This document shows, in pieces, positions 1 through 7,919 of a DNA stretch of 10,824 nt. The position numbers and the translations under genes are program-made. The stretch's first letter is position 1, and each line of letters opens with the position of its first letter. The notes beneath the pieces are model-generated. The model saw nothing but the letters and a program-made list of their open reading frames with translations, was not told the DNA's origin and searched no databases. The stretch lies in assembly GCA_902478365.1 (NCBI GenBank), contig CABSKX010000066.1, positions 1 through 10,824 of the forward strand, read 5' to 3'. This DNA comes from an uncultured Collinsella sp. Its GTDB lineage: Bacteria > Actinomycetota > Coriobacteriia > Coriobacteriales > Coriobacteriaceae.

Positions 1-1
1 T

Positions 2-82
2 CCTGCTTTCTACGGCCAGGGAAGCGGCCCTTACACCAACATTCGGCACGCGATCCCGAACCTGCAGATCGACGCATTTTAA
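2..82 (+). CDS. possible C-terminal end of an unidentified plus-strand gene (5' end outside window)
   Basis: An open frame enters from the left edge and ends at a TAA at 80-82. It encodes 26 residues that begin PAFYGQGSGPYTN and end LQIDAF. Most of its codons end in G or C, which is what one expects of a real gene here and is better than the opposite strand in the same interval. I do not recognise the family. If real, it converges tail-to-tail with the minus-strand glycosyltransferase remnant and would mark the end of the polysaccharide locus. The opposite strand also stays open to the edge, so this is only a suggestion. Confidence 0.35.
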   Translation, partial: PAFYGQGSGPYTNIRHAIPNLQIDAF

Positions 83-664
83 CTGTATTAGACGTTGAGC
101 AGAGCAAATCGACAATGCCCGTTGAAATGGTGGCAAACGCGCTTCACTGGGACGTGACATAACCTGAGGGAAATAGCCCCATTTAAGGCACCGTTCAACA
201 GGAAAGCCGAACAAACCAAGGTCTCGCGTGGTGTATCCACTTGCACAGAGCACGTACATGGGGCAGTCACTGTAGCGAGTAAACCTGTCATATGTACGAT
301 ACCTCTTGGGTGGGGCATAGGCCCACTAATCCCCGCGCTTGAGAATTCGCTCGGAATAGCGGAAGAACGGCTTTCCGGTATTAGCGCGAGCGCGGACATA
401 GCTTTCATCGCCTACCATGTCACCAAACACTACAATATCATCGCCTACAGCATGCGCCATGGCCTTCTCCGCTTCCGCGCGCCCAAGGTACTGCTTTACG
501 ATGAACGGATAGCAATCGTTCATACAAGCACGACCCTCAAGCCCGTCAGACTCTTGCATCGCCACAAAGCAATAATCGACATCAGGGTTGGAAGAAAGTT
601 CATGTGCGATTGGAAGCTGGTGCGCATTGAAGAAATTCGAGAAAAATGAAATTGAAAGGCTCAT
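83..664 (-). pseudogene. glycosyltransferase, interrupted by an amber codon, end unclear
   Basis: The ATG at 662-664 overlaps the TGA of the upstream polymerase gene (ATGA), so it starts as a coupled operon gene. The first 112 residues begin MSLSISFFSNFFNAHQLPIA and contain PFFRYSERILKRG, a pattern I associate with glycosyltransferases of GT-B type. A TAG at 326-328 (codon 113) stops this frame. The same frame then continues open: after the stop come WAYAPPKRY, RYSDCPMYVLCASGY and KWGYFPQV (about 161-184), which is the expected continuation of the N-terminal domain. Beyond about position 160 similarity becomes weak; a stretch reading SAQRLIQLKCVD may be the start of the second domain, but the C-terminal sugar-nucleotide-binding half cannot be confirmed. 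The left limit given is therefore approximate. Likely role when intact: adding a sugar to the repeat unit on the cytoplasmic face. Acceptor and donor cannot be read from the sequence. Confidence 0.7.
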
Positions 665-2070
665 TTTCGTTCACCCAACTCAGGCATACAAAAGACAAGA
701 AACACATCAACCGGGGCACCTTGAAAACCTTCCGCCATCCAGCAGATAGGAATTGAGGCAAACATCGCGACAATAAATAATGAATAATAGTGCCCCATGT
801 TTTCCTTGTTCGAAAAGGCCATACGGATAGAAACGACGATCCAACAAGCGAAAAGAACGCAACCCAGTGCACCATAGCCAGAGATGATCGATGGTAGGAA
901 TGCACCCCCGTTCAAGACGCCAATTCTACCCGAGAGAGCGGACAGCGCCTCAGTGGATCCAGATGCTAAGACCCAAGATGGCAAGTTCTGTGCATAGAAG
1001 AATCCTTGATTGCCATCCCCGACTCCAAATAACGGGTAGTCTTTGAAGATCTCGATATCATTGATGACAGTACTGTTCCTATAAGCAGTAGATTGATTAC
1101 CGGCATCAGATATCTTGCCCAGCACCGACTGCAGGGTACGATAAAAGTCCGAGTTGGCGAAGACCTCAGGATGAGCGACCAAATAGACGAAAACAATTAG
1201 CAAGGTGATGATGCAGAGACAGAGAGTTAGGATTGTTGCCCTCGACTTCTTCTTGCGGATGTTCAAGACAGCTATTCCGAGAACGACAAAGGCAACTGTG
1301 ACATAGACTGTCGTCGAACCTGTCATAAAAGCTAGCACAAGGAGGGCGGCAAAAGCGGCGCCGTAACGGGCGCCGCCTCCTGAAGTCGCCCGGCAGTAAC
1401 AATACGGCAAGCAGAGTAGGCCGAGGGTCTTGCTCATTGCTGCAGGCTCACTGCTGATGCCGGTAAGTCGCTTCGGGCCGTAAACCTTAAAAGCCGAAAA
1501 CCATCCCCCAACGTTAATAAAATCAAATAGAGTTGAGAAACCCGGTATACCGAGGGCAGCGCCAGCCTGGATTCCGCCCACCACAATAACTATGACGAGG
1601 AGGATATCAAAAGCTTTATCAAGGCTCGCTATACATGATTGTCCGTAAGAATACGAAACGCAGAAAACGATGACGACATCGAAGATGAGCCAGAGCAATC
1701 CTCTCGAGATTGAACTAATCGGAGTTGCACCAAATAGTTCATATCCCTGGGCAGTTAGTATAAAGGCCATCAGTATCGTGGTCAAAGCACCGCACAGGAC
1801 AAAAGGCATGAAGTTTGCGGGAATCCTTCCAAGCTTCAGATGACCCTTCTTAGATAATATGATTGCAAAAAGACTGGCCAAGATCAGTATGAATCCATTG
1901 TTTCTAGCGAAGCTAGGGATAATGGGAAGAGAGAGCAGCGGTATTGTTGCCGCAGTGGACAGTAAAATCAATAATCCAAATATGATTCGAATGTTTCGTG
2001 AACCATATTTGGATGAATTTGCAGATGAAACGACAGGTTCATCCTCATTTAGCGTTGCAACGTTTAGCAA
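661..2070 (-). CDS. Wzy-like polysaccharide polymerase (O-antigen polymerase/ligase family membrane protein)
   Basis: This 469-residue protein is dominated by hydrophobic segments, roughly eleven to twelve predicted membrane spans. The first are around residues 28-50 and 54-70 (IIFGLLILL, GFILILASLFAIIL). Two family signatures are visible: RLTGISSEPAAMSKTLG in the middle, and IFKDYPLFGVGDGNQGFFYA in the large loop before the last spans. Such proteins join undecaprenyl-linked repeat units on the outer face of the membrane. The start is a TTG at 2068-2070: an in-frame TAA lies directly upstream and no ATG occurs before the first span, so few alternatives exist. It overlaps the stop of the preceding glycosyltransferase (TTGCTAA), which suggests translational coupling, and its own TGA overlaps the next ATG. 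The frame is intact. Its base composition is much lower in GC than the fnl genes, as often seen for polymerase genes in exchangeable capsule loci. No flippase is present in the window. Confidence 0.8.
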   Translation of the reverse strand: MLNVATLNEDEPVVSSANSSKYGSRNIRIIFGLLILLSTAATIPLLSLPIIPSFARNNGFILILASLFAIILSKKGHLKLGRIPANFMPFVLCGALTTILMAFILTAQGYELFGATPISSISRGLLWLIFDVVIVFCVSYSYGQSCIASLDKAFDILLVIVIVVGGIQAGAALGIPGFSTLFDFINVGGWFSAFKVYGPKRLTGISSEPAAMSKTLGLLCLPYCYCRATSGGGARYGAAFAALLVLAFMTGSTTVYVTVAFVVLGIAVLNIRKKKSRATILTLCLCIITLLIVFVYLVAHPEVFANSDFYRTLQSVLGKISDAGNQSTAYRNSTVINDIEIFKDYPLFGVGDGNQGFFYAQNLPSWVLASGSTEALSALSGRIGVLNGGAFLPSIISGYGALGCVLFACWIVVSIRMAFSNKENMGHYYSLFIVAMFASIPICWMAEGFQGAPVDVFLVFCMPELGERK

Positions 2071-3182
2071 TTATCGCTCATTTCGAGTCGGAGCAATGCA
2101 TCTACGGCATCCTCGGGTTGAATAGCAACAGACGCAGGCATTTTTATGGTCTCCCTGCAACCACCCGTGTCGTAAGTCACTACTGGCGTTCCGCACGCCT
2201 CGGCCTCCAGGTTCACTGTAGGAAAGTTGTCCTCCGACGTCGGGTTGAAGAATACATTCGCAGTTGAGTAGATGCCTGCGAGCTCCTCGCCTGAGTCTGT
2301 GCGGGGAATGCCCACGATTTCTTCAGGCATCATCTTTATCTGCTTTTGAGATAGTCCTACAAGTACAATGACGAATTTATTGCAATTCAACTTGTTCGCT
2401 AGCTCTAAAAAGTCTGCGAGGCCCTTGCGCTCGGTCCATGGGCTCGCGACACCCAGGATCATGAACCTGTCGCCTATTCCGTAGCGCTCGCGAAAATCGC
2501 TTTTGGTCGGCTTGAAAACGCCAGTGTCGATTGAATTATGACGAACCTCAACGGGGTACTTCGAGAGGAAACTTTCCCCAACCAGGTCAGCGAGCCACCG
2601 CGAGGGCGCAACAATCTTCATTCGATTCGCCGGAACTAGGTTGAAAATACGTTTCTTCTAATTGTAGTTCCACGAGCAAGAAACACTGGTAAGCGTCTTA
2701 GGATAGGCATTGAGTTGCGAGCATGAATTCGAATATGCACAGCAGTCTTTCCACTGTTCACATTTCGCATATGTAAAGTGCGTACAGTGGCCCGTAAAGG
2801 CCCAGCAATCATGCAGGGTCCATTCCACGTGGCAAGCGTGTTTCTCAAGCCACCCGAACAGCATCTCAATATTAACGTAGTAACCATGAAGGTTATGAAG
2901 ATGTACCAAGTTAGGTTGAATTTCGTCCAGGCGTACGAGTAGGCGCTTTGTGGCAGCTTTACTATGGAACCCAGCCTTGCCATCCAAGCGCGTCTGAATT
3001 CCGTCGAGGTACACATCCCAATCGCTTGCGAACCGCATCTCATGACAGTCTTCGGCATCTCTGCCGCGCCCCCAAAATGCGAAGGACTCCTTGCCGGCGG
3101 CAAGGAGTTCCTTGTGCTCCTTCATCATGATATTGCCGGTTGAACCGTGAGGGAACGTGTTTATGTGGGCGTAAACCGTCAC
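2064..3182 (-). pseudogene. glycosyltransferase (GT4-like) split by an in-frame amber codon
   Basis: A GTG at 3180-3182 overlaps the TAG of fnlC, with GGAGG ten bases upstream. The product starts MTVYAHINTFPHGSTGNIM and has N-terminal-domain motifs HLHNLHGYYVNIEMLF and WTLHDCWAFTGHC, typical of one family of exopolysaccharide glycosyltransferases. At 2658-2660 a TAG (codon 175) interrupts the frame. The same frame resumes at once (KKRIFNLVPANRMKIVAPSR) and runs through the second GT-B domain: SRWLADLVGESFLSKYPVEV, ILGVASPWTERKGL, NPTSEDNFPTVNLEAEACG, TPVVTYDTGG. The join needs no shift, only a sense codon. An ATG at 2619-2621 could restart a 185-residue C-terminal piece, which lacks the acceptor-binding domain. 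The end at 2064 comes shortly after the nucleotide-binding domain, somewhat early for the family, and overlaps wzy. When intact it would add a sugar to the repeat unit on the inner membrane face. Confidence 0.8.
2658..2660 (-). other. premature TAG inside glycosyltransferase
   Basis: The coding strand reads TGGAACTACAAT TAG AAGAAACG. The frame on both sides encodes parts of the same glycosyltransferase, with SWNYN before and KKRIF after the stop. The ancestral codon cannot be fixed from this sequence alone; CAG or AAG would each need one substitution. Confidence 0.85.
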
Positions 3183-4366
3183 TACTGGCACTTCCTCCAC
3201 ACCATCTTGTCCACGACGCCCGTGTAGCTCTGGATGATCTTGACCACCTTGGTGGACACGGTCTCGTCGGCGTAGTCGGGAACGGGCGCCTCGGGCAGCG
3301 ACCCCTCCGCGTCGAGCTCGACGGCCGTATGGACGGCCTGCAGCAGGCCCTTCTCGGAGATGCCGGCGAGCGTGAAGCACGCCTTGTCCAGCGCCTCGGG
3401 GCGCTCGGTGGAGGTGCGGATGCACACCGCCGGGAACGGGCGACCGATAGACGCGAAGAAGCTCGACTCCTCGGGCAGAGTGCCGGAGTACGACACCACG
3501 GCAAAGGCGTTCATCTGCAGGCAGTTGTAGTCGTGGAAGCCCATGGGCTCGTGCATGCGCACGCGCGCGTCCAGCTTGAAACCCGTGGCCTCCAGGCGCT
3601 TGCGGGAGCGCGGGTGGCAGGAGTACAGGATCGGCATGTCGTATCTCTCGGCCAGGGCGTTGATCGCGGTGAACAGGCTCGTGAAGTTCGCCTCGGTGTC
3701 GATGTTCTCCTCGCGGTGGGCGGAGAGCAGCATGTAGCGCTTGGGCTCCAGGCCGAGCTCGGTATGAACGTCGGAGGTCTGGATCTTCTCCAGGTTCGCG
3801 CGCAGGACCTCCGCCATGGGCGAGCCCGTGACGTAGGTGCGCTCCGGGGCGCAGCCGGTGTCCCGGAGGTAGCGGCGTGCGTGCTCGGAGTAGGCCAGGT
3901 TGACGTCGGAGATCACGTCGACGATGCGGCGGTTGGTCTCCTCGGGCAGGCACTCGTCCTTGCAGCGGTTGCCCGCCTCCATGTGGAAGATGGGGATATG
4001 GAGCCTCTTGGCCGCGATGGCGGACAGGCAGCTGTTGGTGTCGCCCAGGATGAGCAGTGCGTCGGGCTGCACCTGAACCATGAGCTTATAGGAGGCGGCG
4101 ATGATGTTGCCCACGGTCTCGCCCAGGTCGGCGCCAACGGCGTCCAGGTAGACGTCGGGGTCGTCAAGCGACAGGTCGCGGAAGAAGATACCGTTGAGCG
4201 TGTAGTCGTAGTTCTGCCCGGTGTGCGCCAGCAGGCAGTCGAAGTGGCGGCGGCACTTCTTGATGACCTCGGACAGGCGGATCACCTCGGGGCGGGTACC
4301 GACGATGATCAGCAGCTTCAGTCGGCCGTCGTCCTCGAATGCGATGTCGGAACAGTCCTTGCCCAT
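3182..4366 (-). CDS. fnlC: UDP-N-acetylglucosamine 2-epimerase-type enzyme of UDP-L-FucNAc synthesis (FnlC/CapG/WbjD)
   Basis: The 394-residue protein belongs to the non-hydrolysing UDP-GlcNAc 2-epimerase family (GT-B fold, cytoplasmic). Visible signatures are GTRPE (residues 23-27), GDTNS (108-112), HMEAGNR (128-134) followed by two Glu at 142-143, SAHREEN (215-221), and SGTLPEESSFF near the end of the catalytic core. In the FnlABC pathway this enzyme performs the last step, C2 epimerisation of UDP-L-PneNAc to UDP-L-FucNAc. The choice of FnlC over ordinary WecB rests on its position directly after fnlA and fnlB and on the SGTLPEE variant of the active-site loop. The ATG at 4364-4366 lies four bases after the fnlB stop and has GGAGG nine bases upstream. 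The N-terminus is about 16 residues longer than the GTRPE domain needs. The frame is intact; its TAG overlaps the next gene's GTG start. Confidence 0.9.
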   Translation of the reverse strand: MGKDCSDIAFEDDGRLKLLIIVGTRPEVIRLSEVIKKCRRHFDCLLAHTGQNYDYTLNGIFFRDLSLDDPDVYLDAVGADLGETVGNIIAASYKLMVQVQPDALLILGDTNSCLSAIAAKRLHIPIFHMEAGNRCKDECLPEETNRRIVDVISDVNLAYSEHARRYLRDTGCAPERTYVTGSPMAEVLRANLEKIQTSDVHTELGLEPKRYMLLSAHREENIDTEANFTSLFTAINALAERYDMPILYSCHPRSRKRLEATGFKLDARVRMHEPMGFHDYNCLQMNAFAVVSYSGTLPEESSFFASIGRPFPAVCIRTSTERPEALDKACFTLAGISEKGLLQAVHTAVELDAEGSLPEAPVPDYADETVSTKVVKIIQSYTGVVDKMVWRKCQ

Positions 4367-4370
4367 GCGG

Positions 4371-5589
4371 CTAGACCTCCTCGTAGTAGGTGTCGGAGTT
4401 CTCTGGGTCGAAGGGCTCGTTGGCCCACATGACCGTCACGAGGTCCTCGGTGTCGGACAGGTTGGTGATGGAGTGCGTGTAGCCGGGGACCATCTCTACG
4501 GCGCGCATATCGGAACCCGAGACGACGTACTCGTCGACGGGGAACGGATTGCCCTCCGTGTCCTCCCCCACCTTCCTCAGCTTGATGGAAGCGGTGCCGG
4601 AGACCACCAGGAACCTCTCCCACTTGCTCATGTGCCAGTGGTTGCCCTTGGTGATGCCGGGCCTCGAGACGTTGATGGAGACCTGGCCGCGCTCCGGCGT
4701 GCGCAGGAACTCGGTGAAAGAGCCGCGGCCGTCGACATTGGGCTTGAGGCCGTAGGCGAAGTGACCCGGCTCGTAGTAGGACAGGAACGTGCTCCAGAGC
4801 TTCTTGGAGAAGGAGCCCTCCGCGAGGTCGGGCACCGACAGCGTCTCGCGGCTGTCGCGGAAGCACCCGAGCAGGTAGACTATCTCGCCCAGGCTCTTCA
4901 TGTCGGTCTCGGGGACGAAACAGAAGCCATCCCCCTCCACGCGCTCCAACCCGTCGTATCCGCAGCGGTGCTCCTCCCCCAGCAGGGCGCCCAGCATCTC
5001 CTCGACCAGGTCGTCGATGTAGAGGAGCTCCAGCTCCACGCTGGGATCGTTCACGGTGTAAGGGCGGCCGTTGGCGATGGCGTCGCAGAAGGTCGCCACC
5101 GCGGAGTTATAGCGCGGGCGGCACCACTTGCCGTACAGGTTCGGGAAGCGATAGATGAGCACCGACGCTCCCGTGCGCTCGGAGTACTCGCGGAAGAGAC
5201 CCTCCCCCGCGAGCTTCGACTCGCCGTAGACAGAGCCCTCGAAGCGGCCCGACAGGCTCGCCTGCGCGGAGCTGGAGAGCATGACGGGGCACTTATTCCC
5301 GTGGCTCTCAAGGGTGTCCAGCAGCGTGGAGGCGAACCCGAAGTTGCCCTCCATGAACTCGGACTGGTCCTCGGGGCGGTTGACGCCGGCCAGGTTGAAG
5401 ACGAAGTCGGCGCGGGAGCAGTACTCGTCAAGCTCCTCGGGCGTGGAGTTCGACGTCGAACTCCATGACCTCGAGCGGGAGCAGCGACTGATACTTCTCA
5501 CGGCGGTCCTTGCCGTCGCGGACGTTCTTCAGCGTGCAGCAGAGGTTTTTCCCGACGAAGCCCCTCGCGCCGGTGACGAGGACGCGCAC
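4371..5589 (-). pseudogene. fnlB: bifunctional reductase/epimerase FnlB (CapF/WbjC), broken by a one-base frameshift
   Basis: The enzyme takes the FnlA product by C3 epimerisation (C-terminal cupin domain) and NADPH-dependent C4 reduction (N-terminal SDR domain). The true N-terminus starts at GTG 5587-5589, one base after the fnlA stop, and reads VRVLVTGARGFVGKN, the dinucleotide-binding motif. This frame runs to FDV and hits a TGA soon after. The rest continues in another frame: STPEELDEYCSRADFVFNLA, AGVNRPE, YGESKLAGE (the YxxxK motif), NLYGKWCRP, then the cupin region GSFTEFLRTPERG and PGITKGNHWHMSKWE, ending at the TAG at 4371-4373. One extra base at about 5455-5461 explains the break. 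Removing it gives about 405 residues against roughly 370 in the Staphylococcus aureus enzyme. The downstream frame could start at a GTG near 5501, but that product lacks the nucleotide-binding motif and begins with out-of-frame residues. Confidence 0.85.
5444..5465. repeat. perfect 22-bp palindrome at the fnlB frameshift
   Basis: Each half reads TGGAGTTCGAC followed by its exact reverse complement, without spacer. The fnlB frame change falls within the right half as read on the coding strand. Deleting one base there both restores the frame and makes the palindrome imperfect. Confidence 0.95.
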
Positions 5590-5590
5590 C

Positions 5591-6640
5591 CTACTGCACC
5601 GCCTCGTGCTCGCGGCCCTCCAGGGCCAGCTGCACGTACTCGGCGGTCTTGATCTTGGCGATGGTGCCCTCCACGTCGAGCCTCTCGGTGTTGTGGGAGG
5701 TGTAGGACTCGTCGGCCTGGGTCTCGACCTCGCCGTCGACGACGAACTTGTCGTAGTTCAGGTCGCGCGAGTCGCAGGCGACGCGGTAGTAGCCGCCCAT
5801 GTCCTCGGCTCGCAGGCGCTCCTCGCGGGTCATGAGGGTCTCGAAGAGCTTCTCGCCGTGGCGAGTGCCGATGACCTGGGTGCCCACGCGGCCGAAGACC
5901 TCCTGCACGGCCTCGGCGAGGTCGCCGATGGTGGAGGCAGGGGCCTTCTGGATGAACAGGTCGCCGGGGTTGGCGTGCTCGAAGGCGAACTGCACCAGGT
6001 CCACGGCCTCGTCCAGGTTCATGAGGAAGCGGGTCATGTTGGGGTCGGTGACCGTCAGAGGCTCGCCCTTGCGGATGCGGTCGATGAACAGCGGGATGAC
6101 GCTGCCGCGCGAGCACATGACGTTGCCGTAGCGGGTGCAGCAGATGGTGGTGCGGCCGGCGCCGTTGCGGGCGTTGGCGTAGATGATGGACTCCATCATG
6201 GCCTTGGACTTGCCCATGGCGTTGATGGGGTATGCGGCCTTGTCGGTGGACAGGCACACGACGCGGTCCACGCCCTCGTCGATGGCGGCGTGCAGGACGT
6301 TGTCCGTGCCGATGACGTTGGTGCGCACGGCCTCCATGGGGAAGAACTCGCAGGAGGGCACCTGCTTGAGGGCGGCGGCGTGGAAGATGTAGTCCACGCC
6401 GTGCATGGCGTCGCGAACGCTCTGGGCATTGCGCACGTCGCCGATGAAGAAGCGCACCTTGGAGGCGAGCTCGGGGGACTTCTCCTGCAGGCGGTGGCGC
6501 ATGTCGTCCTGCTTCTTCTCGTCGCGGGAGAAGATGCGGATCTCGGCCAGGTCGGTGTCCATGAAGTGCTTGAGCACGGTGTTGCCGAACGAGCCGGTGC
6601 CGCCCGTGATCATAAGGGTCTTCTCTTTGAATGTGCTCAT
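5591..6640 (-). CDS. fnlA: UDP-N-acetylglucosamine 4,6-dehydratase/5-epimerase FnlA (CapE/WbjB)
   Basis: This 349-residue extended short-chain dehydrogenase catalyses the first step from UDP-GlcNAc towards UDP-L-FucNAc: C4 oxidation, 4,6-dehydration and C5 epimerisation, in the cytoplasm with tightly bound NADP. The cofactor motif GGTGSFG is at residues 13-19 and STDK at 131-134. The usual catalytic YxxxK is replaced by MxxxK (M142, K146, within NAMGKSK), a change described for the CapE group and a good marker separating it from PseB/FlaA1-like dehydratases. Length agrees with the family (about 340). The ATG at 6638-6640 overlaps the wbuB TAA (TAATG) with AAAGG upstream, so translation is probably coupled. 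It is followed by fnlB after one base. The frame is intact and strongly GC-rich at third positions. Confidence 0.92.
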   Translation of the reverse strand: MSTFKEKTLMITGGTGSFGNTVLKHFMDTDLAEIRIFSRDEKKQDDMRHRLQEKSPELASKVRFFIGDVRNAQSVRDAMHGVDYIFHAAALKQVPSCEFFPMEAVRTNVIGTDNVLHAAIDEGVDRVVCLSTDKAAYPINAMGKSKAMMESIIYANARNGAGRTTICCTRYGNVMCSRGSVIPLFIDRIRKGEPLTVTDPNMTRFLMNLDEAVDLVQFAFEHANPGDLFIQKAPASTIGDLAEAVQEVFGRVGTQVIGTRHGEKLFETLMTREERLRAEDMGGYYRVACDSRDLNYDKFVVDGEVETQADESYTSHNTERLDVEGTIAKIKTAEYVQLALEGREHEAVQ

Positions 6641-7917
6641 TAGCTGCCTTTCGTTTGAACCAAATCGTCGATTATTTCTGTGAGCCGAGCGAAGAATCTT
6701 TTGCGTGAGAAGCGCTCCGCGTAGAGCCGGCGTGCTCTCTCCGCCATGGCAGCGCGTTCCCTAGCGTCGAGCCGCGTGAATTGGCACATGGCATCAGCAA
6801 GTGCCTTGGGATCTTTGGCTGGGGAGGCGACACCGCAGCCTGACTCCGCAATGATTTCGCCAACCGTACCGTCAACGGCACACAGGACAGGTCTGCCCGC
6901 CGCAAGGTAGGACTGAAATTTACGGGGGATTGTATAGACGGGGACGAGGGAACCGCCGTTTGCGGGTTTGGAGAGAGTAAGCAGCATTGCATCGGAGCTC
7001 GCGTACACATCAGGCATGGCATCGATGGGCATGCGCCCTGTGAATTCAACGTTTTCAACCCCTAGTTCGGTAGCAAGCGCCTTGCAGGCATCCAGATGCG
7101 AGCCAGAGCCAACGATGCGCACGTGCACCGGGAAATTCGCCGCGAGCGCGGCAGCGCGAATGATAGTCTCAACACCCTGGTTGCCTCCGACGTTGCCAGC
7201 AAAGGTAAAGACCGTCTCGCCGGCAACGTCGGAGGCCGCATCCTCGACATTTTCAAACGCCTCCTCTGCAAACTGTGGTAGCCAAGCGGTCTTAAGTTCT
7301 GGCAGCCTGAGCTGTTCTTCGAAGTAAGTAGTAAAGCCCGGAGAGGTCACGGCGACCATGTCAGCACGTCCGTAGATGTCGCGGGAAACGCGATGCATAA
7401 TCTTGTAAGGCAATCCGTTGCGTCTCATGCCCCCAGTCAGCATGTCTTCAGGCCATAAATCGAACGACCATATAAGACATGGCGCGCACATTTTTCTTGC
7501 TATACGGAGGGCGGGAAGCGCCATAAGTACTGGAGAAAACTGTACACAAAGAACACAGTCATAGTTTCTGTCCATCGCGGCTTGGGTCACCCACGCGGAG
7601 AAAGGAAAGGAAAAATAGTTGGCTATGCGCCTTAGCTTGTTGAAACCCTTAAGGTCAGAGCCACGAGCAACGATTGGGACACGAACTACACGCACGCCGT
7701 CCACAAATTCATCTTTATGCTTACCATGACGGAACTCCTCGGGCACCACACCTTCCGGGCAATTGGGAAGCGCGGTCAGCACGGTCACATCGTAGCCTCT
7801 ACGTACAAGTCCCTCGCAGGTCTCAGAGACGTTAAAGGGCTCTGGTTTGTAGTGTTGACAGACAACGAGGATGCTCTTGACGCGGGATTTTGTTAGATTC
7901 TGAGGTTTGGAGCCCAT
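6640..7917 (-). CDS. wbuB: glycosyltransferase family 4, WbuB-like, probable L-FucNAc transferase
   Basis: The 425-residue protein is a GT-B glycosyltransferase. Its N-terminal domain opens with SILVVCQHYKPEPFNVSET and contains LTALPNCPEGVVPEEFR and IWSFDLWPEDMLTGGMRR; its C-terminal nucleotide-binding domain has FTFAGNVGGNQGVETIIRAA, VRIVGSGSHL and PRKFQSYLAAGRPVLCAV. These resemble WbuB of Escherichia coli O26-type clusters, where the gene sits with fnlABC and is assigned as the transferase for L-FucNAc. Here wbuB precedes fnlA directly, which supports the same donor, but the assignment is by analogy. ATG at 7915-7917 comes two bases after the TAG of the sugar phosphotransferase gene, with GGAGGGG upstream inside that gene. 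The stop overlaps the fnlA start. No membrane segment is evident, so it probably acts at the inner membrane face by peripheral association. The frame is intact. Confidence 0.85.
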   Translation of the reverse strand: MGSKPQNLTKSRVKSILVVCQHYKPEPFNVSETCEGLVRRGYDVTVLTALPNCPEGVVPEEFRHGKHKDEFVDGVRVVRVPIVARGSDLKGFNKLRRIANYFSFPFSAWVTQAAMDRNYDCVLCVQFSPVLMALPALRIARKMCAPCLIWSFDLWPEDMLTGGMRRNGLPYKIMHRVSRDIYGRADMVAVTSPGFTTYFEEQLRLPELKTAWLPQFAEEAFENVEDAASDVAGETVFTFAGNVGGNQGVETIIRAAALAANFPVHVRIVGSGSHLDACKALATELGVENVEFTGRMPIDAMPDVYASSDAMLLTLSKPANGGSLVPVYTIPRKFQSYLAAGRPVLCAVDGTVGEIIAESGCGVASPAKDPKALADAMCQFTRLDARERAAMAERARRLYAERFSRKRFFARLTEIIDDLVQTKGS

Positions 7918-7919
7918 TG

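Noticed and set aside
2658..3953. A 431-codon minus-strand open frame spanning fnlC and the glycosyltransferase
   Set aside because: Only the part from GTG 3182 onward is real protein; the upstream part is an Arg/Pro/Ala-rich out-of-frame reading of fnlC, not a fusion.
3140..4432. Long plus-strand open frame opposite fnlC
   Set aside because: Antisense shadow of a GC-rich gene: rich in Val, Gly, Leu, Asp and His repeats with no domain, while the minus strand carries clear epimerase motifs. The same holds for 4221-5468 opposite fnlB and 5510-6643 opposite fnlA.
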